From Pontibacter vulgaris (GTDB taxonomy: Bacteria; Bacteroidota; Bacteroidia; Cytophagales; Hymenobacteraceae): a DNA stretch of 64,000 nt. The notes beneath the pieces are model-generated. The model made no database searches. It worked only from the letters and a program-made list of their open reading frames with translations, and was not told the DNA's origin. Location of the stretch: the NCBI RefSeq assembly GCF_022758145.1, contig NZ_JAJVDH010000001.1, positions 153,546 through 217,545 on the forward strand, in the 5' to 3' direction. The first letter of the stretch is position 1. The number at the start of each line of letters is the position of its first letter. Below are positions 18,518 through 28,993 of the stretch, piece after piece. Made by a program: the position numbers and the translations under genes.

Positions 18518-21500
18518 TTACACCGCCTGCTGTGCTACCGGTTTCGGCTCATAGTTCAGGTTCGGCGATAACCAGCGTTCCAGTTCCTCTTTAGCCATAC
18601 CTTTACGTTGCGCGATATCGGCCACCTGGTCTTCACCTATCTTGCCTAAACCAAAGTATTTCGATTCCGGGTGCGAGAAGTATAAACCGCTTACAGCCGC
18701 GGTTGGGTACATGGCCAGGTTCTCAGTAAGTATAACCCCAGACGTTCTCTCCGCATCCAGCAAATTAAACAGCGTGATCTTTTCGGTATGGTCAGGGCAG
18801 CCCGGGTAACCTGGTGCCGGTCTAATGCCTTTATAGTTTTCCTTGATCAGGTCTTCGTTGGTTAGGTTCTCATCTGGCTCGTAACCCCATAGTTCCTTGC
18901 GAACTTTGGCATGCATCAGCTCGGCAAAAGCTTCCGCCAGTCTGTCTGCCAGGGCTTTTATCATGATGGATTTATAGTCGTCATGCTCGGCCTCATACTT
19001 CTCCAGCAGCTTCTCAATGCCAAAACCAGCTGACACCACAAATCCGCCGATGTAATCAGCCACGCCTGTTTCTTTCGGAGCTACAAAATCGGAGAAAGCC
19101 AGGTTAGGCACGTTTGCACCCTTCTTGCCTTGCTGGCGCAAGGTATGGAACTCTGTCAATACATTTCCACGTGAATCATCGGCGTATACTTCGATGGTAT
19201 CATCTGCCTCCACGTTGGCAGGATAGAAACCTACTACAGCGCGGGCTTCCAGTAATTGCTTATCCACGATTTCCTGCAGCATTGCCTGCGCATCGTTAAA
19301 CAGTTTGGTTGCTTCTGTGCCTAATTCCGGATCGGTCAATATTTTCGGGTACTGGCGCTTAAGCTCCCAGGCGTGGAAGAATGGCGTCCAGTCGATGTAC
19401 GGCACGATCTCCGAAAGCGGGTAATTAGTGTATGTTTTATTGCCCAGGAAGCTAGGTTTAACCGGTTTAGTAGTGTTCCAATCAACTTTATACTTGTTGG
19501 CGCGGGCTTCTGCTATAGTTGCAAACGCACGGTCTTTGGTGCGGCTCAGGTGGTCTTCGCGCAGCTTCTCATACTCTGCTTTTATCTCGGCAATATAGCT
19601 GTCGCGTTCGCTGCTCAGCAGGCTACTCACCACCGTTACACTTCTGGAAGCGTCGTGCACGTGCACTACCGGACCACTATACTTTGGCGCAATTTTCACG
19701 GCTGTATGTACGCGCGAAGTTGTAGCTCCACCAATCAGCAGTGGAATCTTCATGCCACGGCGTTCCATTTCCTGTGCCACATACACCATTTCATCCAGTG
19801 AAGGCGTGATCAGACCGCTCAAGCCAATGATATCTACTTTATGTGCTTCGGCTTCTGACAGGATCTTATCCAGCTGCACCATTACGCCTAGATCAATTAC
19901 CTCGTAGTTGTTACAAGCCAGTACCACACCCACAATGTTTTTACCGATGTCGTGCACGTCGCCTTTTACAGTAGCCATCAGGATGGTACCTGCTGTAGAT
20001 TTAGAAGTATCGCCGGCCAGTTTCTCCTGTTCCATGAACGGCAACAGGTACGCTACCGACTTCTTCATAACGCGGGCACTCTTCACCACTTGTGGCAAAA
20101 ACATTTTACCAGCACCAAACAAATCACCCACCACCGACATACCTGCCATCAGTGGACCCTCGATCACATCCAATGTTTTGGTTGCTTGCTGGCGTGCTTC
20201 TTCGGTGTCTTCTTCTATAAAATCAACTATACCTTTTACCAAAGAATGTTTCAGACGCTCTTCTACGGGGGCTTCGCGCCAGGCAGTGTCGGCAGCCGTG
20301 GCAGTTTTGCCTTTGCCTTTTATAGTTTCGGCATAGGTTACCAGTTTTTCAGTAGCATCCGGGTGGCGGTTAAAGATCACGTCCTCGATCAGGTCGCGCA
20401 GCTCAGTTGGTATTTCGCTGTACACGCCCAGCATACCTGCATTCACAATACCCATGTCCATACCCGCCTGTACGGCATAGTATAAAAACACCGTGTGCAT
20501 GGCTTCACGTACTATATCATTGCCACGGAAAGAGAAGGAAAGGTTGCTTACACCGCCACTGATCAGCGCATGTGGCAGGTTCGCTTTTATCCATTTTACA
20601 ACTTCGATATAATCTACCGCATAGTTGTTGTGCTCTTCTATACCTGTGGCAATCGCCAGTATGTTCGGGTCGAAAATGATGTCCTGCGGCGGGAAACCTA
20701 CTTCATCAACCAGAATGCGGTACGATCTTTCACATATCTCTTTTCTGCGCTCCAGCGTATCAGCCTGGCCCTGCTCGTCAAAAGCCATTACCACTACGGC
20801 GGCACCATACTGGCGCACTTTGCGGGCCAACTTTTTAAAGGCTTCTTCGCCTTCTTTTAAGCTGATGGAGTTAACTATAGATTTACCCTGCACACATTTC
20901 AACCCGGCTTCTATCACGCTCCATTTCGAAGAGTCGATCATGATCGGCAGTTTGGAAATATCCGGCTCAGAAGCGATCAGGTTAAGGAAATTGGTCATGG
21001 CCTGCTCTGAGTCAAGCATGCCTTCATCCATGTTCACGTCTATTATCTGCGCACCACCTTCTACCTGCTGACGCGCAACTGCTAGGGCTTCTTCAAACTG
21101 GCCGTTAACGATAAGCCGTGAGAACATTTTGGAGCCGGTTACATTGGTGCGTTCGCCGACATTTACAAAAAGGCTTTCGGGGGTGATGGTTAGGGGCTCG
21201 AGGCCGCTGTAACGTGGGAGTGGGGCAACAGGGGTAGGAACGTGCGGTTTATACTTTCGCACCAGGTCTGCAATTACTTTGGTATGTACGGGCGTAGTGC
21301 CACAACAACCACCCAATATATTTACCAGCCCTTCCTTTAAATACTCTTCAACTATAACACCCATCTGCTGGGCTGTCTCATCGTAGCCGCCAAAAGCATT
21401 TGGCAAGCCGGCATTCGGGTAAGCGCTGATATAACAGTCTGAAATGCGGGATAGCTCCTGGATGTGTGTTTTCAGCTGACGTGCACCTAAAGCACAGTTA

Positions 21501-22231
21501 AAACCTATACTAAGTATAGGGGCATGCGAGATGGAATTATAGAAAGCCTCTACCGTCTGCCCAGATAAGGTACGGCCACTGGCATCGGTTATAGTTCCGG
21601 ACACCATGATCGGAAGCTCTTTGCCACCATCATTTACAAATTGCTGTATCGCAAAAAGGGCAGCTTTACAGTTTAGCGTATCAAAAACAGTTTCTACTAA
21701 CAGCAAGTCAGAACCACCATCCACTAAACCACGCACCTGCTCATAATAAGCTTCTACCAGTTGGTCAAATGTTATGGCACGGTAACCAGGGTTATTTACA
21801 TCCGGTGAAAGCGAAGCTGTACGGTTAGTTGGGCCAATCGCGCCCGCTACAAAACGTTTATGCGAAGGATCTTTGGCTTCTATTTCATTTGCAGCTTCAC
21901 GGGCAATCTTAGCCGACTCATAGTTCAGTTCATACACGATATGCTCCAGCGCATAATCGGCCATAGCTATACTTGTACCACTAAAAGTGTTGGTCTCGAT
22001 GATATCAGCGCCAGCTTCCAGATACTCAGTATGTATGGCTTTAATGATATCCGGGCGGGTAATGGAAAGCAGGTCGTTGTTGCCTTTCAGGTCGGATGGA
22101 TGATCTTTGAAGCGCTCGCCACGGAAATCTGCTTCCTGCAATTGGTAACGCTGGATCATGGTGCCCATGGCGCCGTCAAGCACAAGTACGCGCTCTTTCA
22201 GTAGCTGGTAAATCGGATGTGTTTTGGTCAT
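18518..22231 (-). CDS. metH: Cobalamin-dependent methionine synthase
   Basis: 1237 residues from the ATG at 22231. It transfers the methyl group of 5-methyl-THF to homocysteine through cobalamin. All four modules are visible: homocysteine domain (~1-330, zinc ligands in 'GFNCALG' and 'GGCCGTTP'), pterin domain (~350-620, '[12 protein letters not shown]'), cobalamin domain (~650-880, '[15 protein letters not shown]' at ~755, with the DxHxxG histidine ligating B12), and the C-terminal SAM-dependent activation domain ('[15 protein letters not shown]'). The frame runs open to 22285, but that extension lies in the riboswitch P1 stem, so ATG 22231 is the real start. It has 15 AASTATA heptamers by hand count. 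Confidence 0.96.
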   Translation of the reverse strand: MTKTHPIYQLLKERVLVLDGAMGTMIQRYQLQEADFRGERFKDHPSDLKGNNDLLSITRPDIIKAIHTEYLEAGADIIETNTFSGTSIAMADYALEHIVYELNYESAKIAREAANEIEAKDPSHKRFVAGAIGPTNRTASLSPDVNNPGYRAITFDQLVEAYYEQVRGLVDGGSDLLLVETVFDTLNCKAALFAIQQFVNDGGKELPIMVSGTITDASGRTLSGQTVEAFYNSISHAPILSIGFNCALGARQLKTHIQELSRISDCYISAYPNAGLPNAFGGYDETAQQMGVIVEEYLKEGLVNILGGCCGTTPVHTKVIADLVRKYKPHVPTPVAPLPRYSGLEPLTITPESLFVNVGERTNVTGSKMFSRLIVNGQFEEALAVARQQVEGGAQIIDVNMDEGMLDSEQAMTNFLNLIASEPDISKLPIMIDSSKWSVIEAGLKCVQGKSIVNSISLKEGEEAFKKLARKVRQYGAAVVVMAFDEQGQADTLERRKEICERSYRILVDEVGFPPQDIIFDPNILAIATGIEEHNNYAVDYIEVVKWIKANLPHALISGGVSNLSFSFRGNDIVREAMHTVFLYYAVQAGMDMGIVNAGMLGVYSEIPTELRDLIEDVIFNRHPDATEKLVTYAETIKGKGKTATAADTAWREAPVEERLKHSLVKGIVDFIEEDTEEARQQATKTLDVIEGPLMAGMSVVGDLFGAGKMFLPQVVKSARVMKKSVAYLLPFMEQEKLAGDTSKSTAGTILMATVKGDVHDIGKNIVGVVLACNNYEVIDLGVMVQLDKILSEAEAHKVDIIGLSGLITPSLDEMVYVAQEMERRGMKIPLLIGGATTSRVHTAVKIAPKYSGPVVHVHDASRSVTVVSSLLSSERDSYIAEIKAEYEKLREDHLSRTKDRAFATIAEARANKYKVDWNTTKPVKPSFLGNKTYTNYPLSEIVPYIDWTPFFHAWELKRQYPKILTDPELGTEATKLFNDAQAMLQEIVDKQLLEARAVVGFYPANVEADDTIEVYADDSRGNVLTEFHTLRQQGKKGANVPNLAFSDFVAPKETGVADYIGGFVVSAGFGIEKLLEKYEAEHDDYKSIMIKALADRLAEAFAELMHAKVRKELWGYEPDENLTNEDLIKENYKGIRPAPGYPGCPDHTEKITLFNLLDAERTSGVILTENLAMYPTAAVSGLYFSHPESKYFGLGKIGEDQVADIAQRKGMAKEELERWLSPNLNYEPKPVAQQAV

Positions 22232-22268
22232 GTTCGGGGTCTTTCTTCTCGTAAGTCTTCTGCGTTCG

Positions 22269-22410
22269 CTTATCAAGAAGGACACCCTAAGGAAGGATAT
22301 ACTCTCTTATCTTCTCTCAACTATAGTATAGCTAAGAAGGGAATTAGCACCAAGCTGGTACAAGGTTGCTAAGACGTCATCGGGCCCTTCCCTCGGTCTT
22401 TCTTGATAAG
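22269..22410 (-). promoter_or_regulatory. SAM-I (S-box) riboswitch controlling metH-metF
   Basis: The minus strand shows an 11-bp perfect P1 stem (22400-22410 with 22269-22279), then the conserved SAM-I core: GAGGGA, GGCCCGATGA, TTAGCAACC and GGTGCTAATTCC. It closes 37 bases before the metH ATG. I see no terminator between P1 and the ATG, so control may act on translation or on a structure that is not obvious. This is a class-level match seen directly; SAM binding is known for the class. Confidence 0.92.
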
Positions 22411-22490
22411 AAGCTGCAATTTATACAGATATCCATAGAATACGAAATATTCTTTATTTTAGGTACGGGTTGGGGTAGGCATAAAAACAG

Positions 22491-22515
22491 AAAAGGACAC
22501 TTGTGGTGTCCTTTT
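22491..22515. terminator. Hairpin upstream of the met riboswitch
   Basis: AAAAGGACAC (22491-22500) pairs exactly with 22506-22515. It sits between the rpmA terminator and the riboswitch and probably insulates the met unit; U-rich on both strands. Confidence 0.6.
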
Positions 22516-22618
22516 CCTACTTAGTCTGTTCTGCTTTTGAGGGCAAATCAAACTATCTGATTATATATACGCCACACCCGGTGCCGGGTTGCGGCAGATT
22601 TTATATTTTCTTAAAATA

Positions 22619-22648
22619 AAAAAGGGATACCTTACGGCATCCCTTTTT
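22619..22648 (-). terminator. Terminator of rplU-rpmA
   Basis: AAAGGGATACC pairs with GGCATCCCTTT (one mismatch) around TTAC. It lies about 20 bases past the rpmA stop and is followed by T-rich bases on the minus strand. Confidence 0.75.
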
Positions 22649-22667
22649 GTATCAGCAAAGCTTAAAA

Positions 22668-22937
22668 TTAAGCTTCTGCAGTTACGTTAGGTACTACAGA
22701 AACGAATGAACGGTTCTTAACACCTTTCTTGAACTCAACTACACCATCAACAAGTGCAAACAGTGTGTGGTCTTTGCCAATACCCACGTTTTTACCCGGG
22801 TGGTGTGCAGTACCTCTTTGTCTTACAATGATGTTACCAGCGATGATATCCTGGCCACCGTAAATCTTAACACCAAGTCGTTTAGAGTGTGACTCGCGGC
22901 CGTTATTAGAACTACCAGCTCCTTTTTTGTGTGCCAT
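22668..22937 (-). CDS. rpmA: 50S ribosomal protein L27
   Basis: 89 residues, full length for bL27. It begins [16 protein letters not shown], with '[12 protein letters not shown]', '[15 protein letters not shown]' and '[16 protein letters not shown]', all diagnostic. The N-terminal tail reaches toward the ribosomal peptidyl transferase centre. The N-terminus is the non-cleaved form, unlike Firmicutes L27. It follows rplU by 71 bases in the usual order. Confidence 0.98.
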   Translation of the reverse strand: MAHKKGAGSSNNGRESHSKRLGVKIYGGQDIIAGNIIVRQRGTAHHPGKNVGIGKDHTLFALVDGVVEFKKGVKNRSFVSVVPNVTAEA

Positions 22938-23008
22938 TTTTTTAACTATTTACTCCGGGTTAGTAAACTAAGCCCGAAAAGATTTTACGATTAATTTCTT
23001 CTTACTGC

Positions 23009-23317
23009 TTATCCAATGCTCTCGATCAGGACTTTCGTATACTGCTGGCGGTGACCATTCTTCTTACGATAGCCTTTTCTTCTCTTCTTTTTGAAAACGA
23101 TTACTTTATCGCCTTTCACGTTGCCAAGGATTTTACCAACCACTTTAACACCGCTAACGAAAGGAGCACCTAAAGTAATAGTGCCGTTATCATCAGTAAG
23201 AAGAACATTGGCGAACTCAACGGCGTCACCATCATTGCCGGAAAGCTTGTTAGCGTAGATGAACTTACCGCTCTCTACTTTGGTCTGTTGACCTGCGATT
23301 TCTACAATTGCGTACAT
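23009..23317 (-). CDS. rplU: 50S ribosomal protein L21
   Basis: 102 residues from ATG 23317 (MYAIVEIAGQQTKVESG), the standard bL21 length. 'GKILGNVKGDKVIVFKKKRRKGYRKKNGHRQQYT' (shown in two parts, split after KGDK) contains the basic rRNA-binding C-terminus. The frame continues upstream to 23497, but that part is unrelated to L21 and covers the promoter at 23353-23384, so it is not coding. First gene of the rplU-rpmA operon. Confidence 0.97.
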   Translation of the reverse strand: MYAIVEIAGQQTKVESGKFIYANKLSGNDGDAVEFANVLLTDDNGTITLGAPFVSGVKVVGKILGNVKGDKVIVFKKKRRKGYRKKNGHRQQYTKVLIESIG

Positions 23318-23352
23318 CAGCTTCAATGTATATTTATGAAAATTTAAGTTTG

Positions 23353-23384
23353 CAAAAGTAAGGGACTTATTTTTAATATGCAAA
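23353..23384 (-). promoter_or_regulatory. Consensus Bacteroidota promoter of rplU-rpmA
   Basis: On the minus strand TTTG (23381-23384), a 20-base spacer, then TACTTTTG (23353-23360): an exact match to TTTG-N19-20-TAnnTTTG. The expected transcript start is ~30 bases before the rplU ATG. It is the best promoter in the window and fixes the rplU start. Confidence 0.8.
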
Positions 23385-23966
23385 CCATTGCTTTTTAATT
23401 CATTCCATAATTTCACAGCTTCCTCCACACTTATGTGGAAAACATTGTTGAAATCTACACACCATTTCCAAAAGACCTCAAAACTTTGTTCTAACAAGCT
23501 AAAATAAAGGCATTTATCCTTAAATTCAAAAAATCATCTTATCCACAAATTGCACATCAAACCACCTCATCAACCAAAACCCTACCCCGCTGTGTTACCA
23601 CAAAATTATACTTTACACACCCTGCCTATGCCCGCATAAGCTCTAAAGGCCATTTTAAACTCTATTTTACTGTATTTAACATCGAATTAATAGATAAATA
23701 ACAATATTTTAACACAACTATATAAGTTATCAACTATGTTTATAACACTGTGGATTACAGCATAAAAACCTGACCATTAGCTGCTTAACAATTTGTGGAG
23801 AAATTGAACAACTTTGGATACCTATTTCAAGTTCAATTCTCTATATTTGAACTCACAATATTGCCGGGCGTTATGCAGACACCCGTGCAATGCTTAAATT
23901 TATCTGGGGTGTTTTCTAAGCTTATTGCTTACCCCTTCAACCAATAAAACGCTTATTTACAAGTTT
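23385..23966. promoter_or_regulatory. AT-rich divergent intergenic region with DnaA-box-like sites
   Basis: About 580 bases between divergent rplU and nrdB. One perfect DnaA box TTATCCACA lies at 23539-23547. Near matches are a TCCACA/TGTGGA inverted pair at 23424-23439, TAATCCACA (minus strand, ~23749-23757) and TTCTCCACA (minus strand, ~23793-23801). The rest is AT-rich with no ORF. It is either a DnaA-responsive nrd promoter or a replication-origin candidate; see findings. Confidence 0.5.
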
Positions 23967-24926
23967 ATGGAGCCAATACTACAAGAGAACCCAAACCGCT
24001 TTGTACTGTTCCCAATTCAGCATGATGAGGTATGGCAGATGTATAAAAAGGCTGAAGCCAGTTTCTGGACCGCTGAAGAGATCGACCTGAGCCAGGACCT
24101 GAAAGACTGGGAAAACCTGAATGACGGCGAACGCCATTTCATCAGCCATGTTCTGGCCTTCTTTGCTGCTTCGGATGGCATCGTGAATGAGAACCTGGCC
24201 GTAAACTTTATGCAGGAGGTGCAGATACCGGAAGCGCGCTGCTTTTATGGTTTCCAGATCATGATGGAGAACATCCACTCTGAAACCTACTCTCTGCTGA
24301 TTGATACTTATATAAAGAAGCAAAGCGAGAAAGACCACCTTTTTAATGCGCTGGAGACGGTGCCATGCGTGAAGAAAAAAGGAGAGTGGGCCATTAAATG
24401 GATCAACAGCGAAAACTTTGTGGAACGCCTGATAGCATTTGCTGCCGTGGAAGGCATTTTCTTCTCCGGTTCGTTCTGCTCTATCTTCTGGATGAAGAAG
24501 CGTGGCTTAATGCCTGGCCTTACTTTCTCTAACGAGCTTATCTCAAGAGACGAAGGCCTGCACTGCGATTTTGCCTGCCTGCTATACTCTATGCTGCAAA
24601 ATAAGCTGACTGAGGCTCGTGTACACGAAATAATTAAGGACGCAGTAAGTATAGAACAGGAATTTGTTACCGACGCCCTGCCGGTAGACCTGATCGGGAT
24701 GAACGCCAAGCTGATGAGCCAGTACATCGAGTTCGTGGCTGACCGCCTGTTAGTAGCGCTCGGCTACAGCAAAGTATACAACGCCACCAACCCATTCGAT
24801 TTCATGGAAATGATTTCGCTGCAGGGTAAGACAAACTTCTTCGAAAAGCGCGTGGGCGAATACCAGAAAGCCGGTGTTTTAGGCGGTTCTGATAAAAATG
24901 TATTTTCACTCGACGAAGACTTTTAA
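23967..24926 (+). CDS. nrdB: Class Ia ribonucleotide reductase small subunit
   Basis: 319 residues from ATG 23967 ([17 protein letters not shown]); an upstream TTG at 23925 gives an unconserved leader and is less likely. This is the diiron-tyrosyl radical subunit that starts dNTP synthesis with NrdA. It is of the animal/R2 type: '[14 protein letters not shown]', '[19 protein letters not shown]', '[18 protein letters not shown]' (with the radical Tyr in CFYGF and iron-ligand Glu/His), and '[15 protein letters not shown]' with the last ligands. The C-terminus 'FSLDEDF' is the tail that docks to NrdA. nrdB precedes nrdA. Confidence 0.95.
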   Translation: MEPILQENPNRFVLFPIQHDEVWQMYKKAEASFWTAEEIDLSQDLKDWENLNDGERHFISHVLAFFAASDGIVNENLAVNFMQEVQIPEARCFYGFQIMMENIHSETYSLLIDTYIKKQSEKDHLFNALETVPCVKKKGEWAIKWINSENFVERLIAFAAVEGIFFSGSFCSIFWMKKRGLMPGLTFSNELISRDEGLHCDFACLLYSMLQNKLTEARVHEIIKDAVSIEQEFVTDALPVDLIGMNAKLMSQYIEFVADRLLVALGYSKVYNATNPFDFMEMISLQGKTNFFEKRVGEYQKAGVLGGSDKNVFSLDEDF

Positions 24927-25283
24927 GATCAGATTTTAGTTCTTAAGTTTATAAGACCAAAGGGGAAAGACATCCTACCTTTTCCCTTACTGGTTTATAC
25001 CTTTATACTTCCGGCACCACCTGTAAAGGCAGAAGCGACCGCTTCAGGTTACGGAACCATAGCTGGCAATTGCTATCAATAAGGGGCTACAGGCCTCATC
25101 ACAAGTAAAAGCATTAGGCTTTACCTATAAAGTATAGTATTTCAACGGCTTACGTGGGTATTTACGTATTGCCTTATGAATATATTAGCATGTTTCAGCC
25201 CACTGCCCTGGTAGTGGCATATCATATAATTTTATACCTGTTGATAACCCGGGGCCTTTAACCTCGCTTAATGTATATACACT
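24927..25283. other. nrdB-nrdA spacer
   Basis: About 357 bases without a gene. A hairpin at 24960-24988 (AAGGGGAAAG with CTTTTCCCTT, one wobble) may terminate or attenuate nrdB transcripts. The spacing suggests nrdA also has its own promoter, but I could not identify a TAnnTTTG element. Confidence 0.5.
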
Positions 25284-27662
25284 ATGTTAGTAGTTAAACG
25301 AGACGGTAGACGCGAGTCCGTCAAATTCGATAAGATCACAGCACGCATCGAAAAACTGTGCTATGGTTTACACATGGATTATGTATCGCCGATTGAAGTA
25401 GCAAAGAAAGTGATCGATGGTATTTACGATGGTGTTACTACTGTTGAGTTGGATAACCTGGCAGCAGAAACGGCAGCTTCACTTACGACCAAGCACCCGG
25501 ACTATGCAGTACTGGCAGCACGCGTTGCTATCTCTAACCTGCATAAGGTTACCAGCAAGTCGTTCTCTAATACCATGAAGCGCCTTTATACTTACGAGGA
25601 CCCTAAAACAGGCGCTAATGCATCATTACTGGCAAAAGATGTATATGAGATTATCCGTAAACATGCTGCCACGCTTGATTCTTCTATCATTTATGACCGC
25701 GACTACAACTACGATTACTTTGGTTATAAAACACTGGAGCGCTCGTACCTGCTGCGCCTGGATGGTAAAATAGTAGAACGCCCGCAGCATATGCTGATGC
25801 GTGTTGCTGTAGGTATACATAAAGAAGATATCGAGTCTGCCATCGAGACTTACAACCTGATGTCGGAGAAGTGGTTTACACACGCTACGCCAACCTTATT
25901 TAACGCCGGTACACCAAAGCCACAGCTTTCGTCGTGCTTCCTGCTGGCCATGAAAGACGATAGTATACCAGGAATTTACGATACGCTGAAGCAATGTGCC
26001 CAGATTTCGCAAAGCGCTGGAGGTATAGGCCTTAGTATTCATAACATAAGAGCAACGGGCTCATACATTAAAGGTACCAACGGTACTTCTAACGGCATTA
26101 TACCTATGCTGAAAGTGTTTAACGACACAGCCCGCTACGTAGACCAGGGTGGTGGCAAGCGCAAAGGTGCTTTCGCTATTTACCTGGAGCCGTGGCACGC
26201 CGATATCTTTGAATTCCTGGATCTGAAAAAGAACCATGGTAAAGAAGAGAACCGCGCCCGCGACTTGTTCTATGCTATGTGGACGCCAGACCTGTTTATG
26301 AAGCGCGTGGAAGAAAACGGCGAATGGAGCCTGTTCTGCCCGAACGAAGCACCTGGTTTGGCTGAATGCTGGGGACAGGACTTTGAACGCCTGTACGAGA
26401 AGTATGAGCGCGAAGGCCGTGCCCGCAAAACAGTAAAAGCGCAGGATCTGTGGTTCCATATACTGGAGTCGCAGATAGAAACAGGTACGCCATACATGCT
26501 GTACAAAGATGCTGCTAACCGCAAATCAAACCAGCAGAACCTGGGTACTATAAAGAGCTCGAACCTGTGCACCGAAATCATGGAGTACACCGACGAGAAT
26601 GAGGTTGCGGTTTGTAACCTGGCATCGCTGGCATTGCCACGCTATGTAAAAGAAGAGAACGGCCATAAGGTATTCGACCACCAGAAGCTGTTTGATGTAA
26701 CATACCATGTAACTAAAAACCTGAACAAGGTTATTGATATTAACTATTACCCTGTAGAAGAGGCCAAGAACTCTAACATGCGCCACAGGCCTATTGGTTT
26801 GGGTGTACAGGGCCTTGCCGATACTTTTATTGCGTTGCGCATGCCATTCGAAAGCGAAGAGGCAAAAGGCTTGAATAAAGATATTTTCGAGACGATCTAT
26901 TTTGCTTCGATGACAGCTTCTAAAGACCTGGCAAAGAAGAATGGACCATACGAAACATTTAAAGGTTCTCCGTTATCAAAAGGCATCTTCCAGTTTGATA
27001 TGTGGAATGTAACGCCAGATAGCGGCCGTTGGGACTGGGAAGAACTTCGCAAAGAGGTTATGGAGCACGGTGTGCGTAACTCGCTTTTACTAGCGCCTAT
27101 GCCAACTGCATCTACTGCGCAGATCCTAGGTAACAACGAATCGTTTGAGCCTTATACTTCTAACATTTACCTGCGCCGCGTACTTTCTGGCGAGTTTATG
27201 GTGGTAAACAAACACCTGCTGAAAGACCTGATCAACCTGGGCTTGTGGAATGATAACATGAAAAATGCGATCATCGCTGCCAACGGTTCTGTTCAGGATA
27301 TCCCGAACATCCCGCAGAATATCAAAGACCTGTATAAAACAGTATGGGAGATAAGCCAACGTACGGTTATAGATATGAGTGCCGACCGTGGAGCTTACAT
27401 CTGCCAGAGCCAGTCGCTGAACCTGCACGTGCAGAACGTGAACTTTGGTAAGCTGACCTCTATGCACTTCCATGCCTGGAAGAAAGGCCTGAAAACAGGT
27501 ATGTACTACCTGCGCACCAAAGCCGCTGTAGATGCCATTAAGTTTACAGTAGAGAAACAAGCCACTGAAACCCTGGAGCCGGTTTATAACCAGGACCAGA
27601 ACCGCAGCGATATGGCGTGTAGCCTTGACAACCCAGACGCTTGCGAAGCTTGCGGATCGTAA
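25284..27662 (+). CDS. nrdA: Class Ia ribonucleotide reductase large subunit
   Basis: 792 residues. It reduces ribonucleoside diphosphates to deoxy forms. An ATP-cone regulatory domain occupies ~1-90 ('[20 protein letters not shown]'), giving dATP feedback control. The catalytic barrel contains 'PQLSSCFLL' (active-site Cys), '[23 protein letters not shown]' (split here: radical-site Cys in NLCTEI, second Cys in AVCNLAS) and '[23 protein letters not shown]'. The C-terminal 'CEACGS' is the redox pair that accepts electrons from thioredoxin. Overall similarity is to the eukaryotic-type R1. It has only 2 AASTATA heptamers by hand count, so conserved genes carry fewer. Confidence 0.96.
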   Translation: MLVVKRDGRRESVKFDKITARIEKLCYGLHMDYVSPIEVAKKVIDGIYDGVTTVELDNLAAETAASLTTKHPDYAVLAARVAISNLHKVTSKSFSNTMKRLYTYEDPKTGANASLLAKDVYEIIRKHAATLDSSIIYDRDYNYDYFGYKTLERSYLLRLDGKIVERPQHMLMRVAVGIHKEDIESAIETYNLMSEKWFTHATPTLFNAGTPKPQLSSCFLLAMKDDSIPGIYDTLKQCAQISQSAGGIGLSIHNIRATGSYIKGTNGTSNGIIPMLKVFNDTARYVDQGGGKRKGAFAIYLEPWHADIFEFLDLKKNHGKEENRARDLFYAMWTPDLFMKRVEENGEWSLFCPNEAPGLAECWGQDFERLYEKYEREGRARKTVKAQDLWFHILESQIETGTPYMLYKDAANRKSNQQNLGTIKSSNLCTEIMEYTDENEVAVCNLASLALPRYVKEENGHKVFDHQKLFDVTYHVTKNLNKVIDINYYPVEEAKNSNMRHRPIGLGVQGLADTFIALRMPFESEEAKGLNKDIFETIYFASMTASKDLAKKNGPYETFKGSPLSKGIFQFDMWNVTPDSGRWDWEELRKEVMEHGVRNSLLLAPMPTASTAQILGNNESFEPYTSNIYLRRVLSGEFMVVNKHLLKDLINLGLWNDNMKNAIIAANGSVQDIPNIPQNIKDLYKTVWEISQRTVIDMSADRGAYICQSQSLNLHVQNVNFGKLTSMHFHAWKKGLKTGMYYLRTKAAVDAIKFTVEKQATETLEPVYNQDQNRSDMACSLDNPDACEACGS

Positions 27663-27669
27663 CTAACTG

Positions 27670-27703
27670 AATAAGGAGGGCTTAGTGTCCTCCTTATTTT
27701 TTA
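27670..27703 (+). terminator. Terminator of nrdA
   Basis: AATAAGGAGG (27670-27679) pairs with CCTCCTTATT (27689-27698), followed by TTTTTT. It begins 8 bases after the nrdA stop. Confidence 0.88.
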
Positions 27704-27799
27704 CCCGAAGCACGTGTATCCTATGTTACTGCTAACACCCTGTTAGTGGATGCAATCCTGTTGTTGATACTTTTAGCCCAAAATGTTATAATAAAAAAA

Positions 27800-28882
27800 T
27801 TGAAATCAATTGTATTGTTCGGCAACGGCTTCAATAAGCTGTTAGCAAGTTTGGTAAGAAATTATCCGGAAGTTAATAAACCCAAAGATCTTAAAACTGA
27901 CCTAGCAACAATATCAAATAACATCAATGATGTTGCGGGTCTATGGGAGAGATTTAAAGATGCGTTTCCTAAAATTAAGCGGTCTCATCCTAACCTATGT
28001 GACGAGCAAATATTATGTTTACTCAATGAACTATCTAATGAAGAATTTTTTAAAGAAGTAATACCTAAAGACAAAATAGAAGAGTTAGCAGGAAGAGTTG
28101 ACACTGCTCGAAAAAATAGCTTGAGAGAAGTCGCATCAGACTTTAAACGTTTTGAAGATATATCAGGAAACAAAGTCATACGCAAGCTATTTCCATGTTT
28201 TGGAATTGGCTTCGATAACATGTTGAACTATAATGAAGTAGAGGAGTTATTTATTTGCACTACTAACTATGACGGTATACTAGATACTCTCTTAACATCA
28301 CCAGTAAGAATCAATGGTACAAATTTCATTTATCCTGATTGCTTTGGACGAAGTAATATTGAAGGGCACCTAAAATTAAATGAATATATGCTTAGAAATG
28401 TAAAAAGGTGTATGGTGCATTTACATGGCTCTTATAAGTTTACAAAGAGAGGGAGCAGTACATATAAATTAACAGGTGATATCTTTAATGAAGAGCCTGT
28501 TTTAGTATTTAATAACCCATTCTTAAAGGAGAAAGAAATTTTAGAGGACCAAGTGCTATCTATATACTATAGAGCTCTCACAGAAAGATTAAAAGGTTAT
28601 AATCGGTTAGTTATAATTGGTAACTCTTTTAGAAATGAGCCGCATCTAAAAGAATTGATAAGCCAGCATTTCAATCGAATAGGCACGGAGGTAATTGTTT
28701 GCTCTCTTAATCCGGAAGAAGTTGCTAATGAATTAAAAGACTGTTATCAAAAAGAAATATTTCAATTTACAACAAAGTCTATAGAGAATGAGAAACAATT
28801 GATTGATCTACTTTATCATCTTTTTATGCCTGATATTATGAATAGCAACCTTTGTCTTAATAATAGAGGGCTTGTAGCATAA
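27800..28882 (+). CDS. SIR2-like protein, candidate NAD-consuming defence gene
   Basis: 360 residues from TTG 27800 (MKSIVLFGNGFNKLL); a GTG at 27746 would add 18 hydrophobic residues that the family does not need. Four SIR2-like motifs appear in order: GNGFN at ~8-12 in a Rossmann-type loop, 'CTTNYDGILDTLL' at ~153-165, 'VHLHGSYKF' at ~205-213 and 'LVIIGNSFRNEPHLKELI' at ~268-285. SIR2-like proteins without the sirtuin zinc module often hydrolyse NAD+ in anti-phage systems. AbiH-type proteins share some of these motifs and are the main alternative. The gene is a strongly AT-rich singleton with no AASTATA heptamer, consistent with acquisition. Defence function is inference. Confidence 0.7.
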   Translation: MKSIVLFGNGFNKLLASLVRNYPEVNKPKDLKTDLATISNNINDVAGLWERFKDAFPKIKRSHPNLCDEQILCLLNELSNEEFFKEVIPKDKIEELAGRVDTARKNSLREVASDFKRFEDISGNKVIRKLFPCFGIGFDNMLNYNEVEELFICTTNYDGILDTLLTSPVRINGTNFIYPDCFGRSNIEGHLKLNEYMLRNVKRCMVHLHGSYKFTKRGSSTYKLTGDIFNEEPVLVFNNPFLKEKEILEDQVLSIYYRALTERLKGYNRLVIIGNSFRNEPHLKELISQHFNRIGTEVIVCSLNPEEVANELKDCYQKEIFQFTTKSIENEKQLIDLLYHLFMPDIMNSNLCLNNRGLVA

Positions 28883-28936
28883 TTTGCAAACTAAGACCTA
28901 GCAGGAGCGAACGCCGCCAGGGCTTTACCATAAAAC

Positions 28937-28972
28937 AAAAGGCACCTGATTTATATTTCAGGTGCCTTTTTT
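28937..28972. terminator. Bidirectional terminator between convergent genes
   Basis: AAAAGGCACCTGA (28937-28949) pairs with 28958-28970 and is flanked by A and T runs, so it can serve both the SIR2-like gene and the minus-strand gene ending at 28994. Confidence 0.85.
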
Positions 28973-28993
28973 AAAATCTATACTTTATACTTG

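Noticed and set aside
22229..22285. N-terminal extension of MetH to 22285 ([10 protein letters not shown]...)
   Set aside because: It lies inside the P1 stem of the SAM-I riboswitch; conserved MetH begins at ATG 22231.
23318..23497. 60-residue extension of L21
   Set aside because: It spans the consensus promoter and is unrelated to L21; ATG 23317 gives the standard protein.
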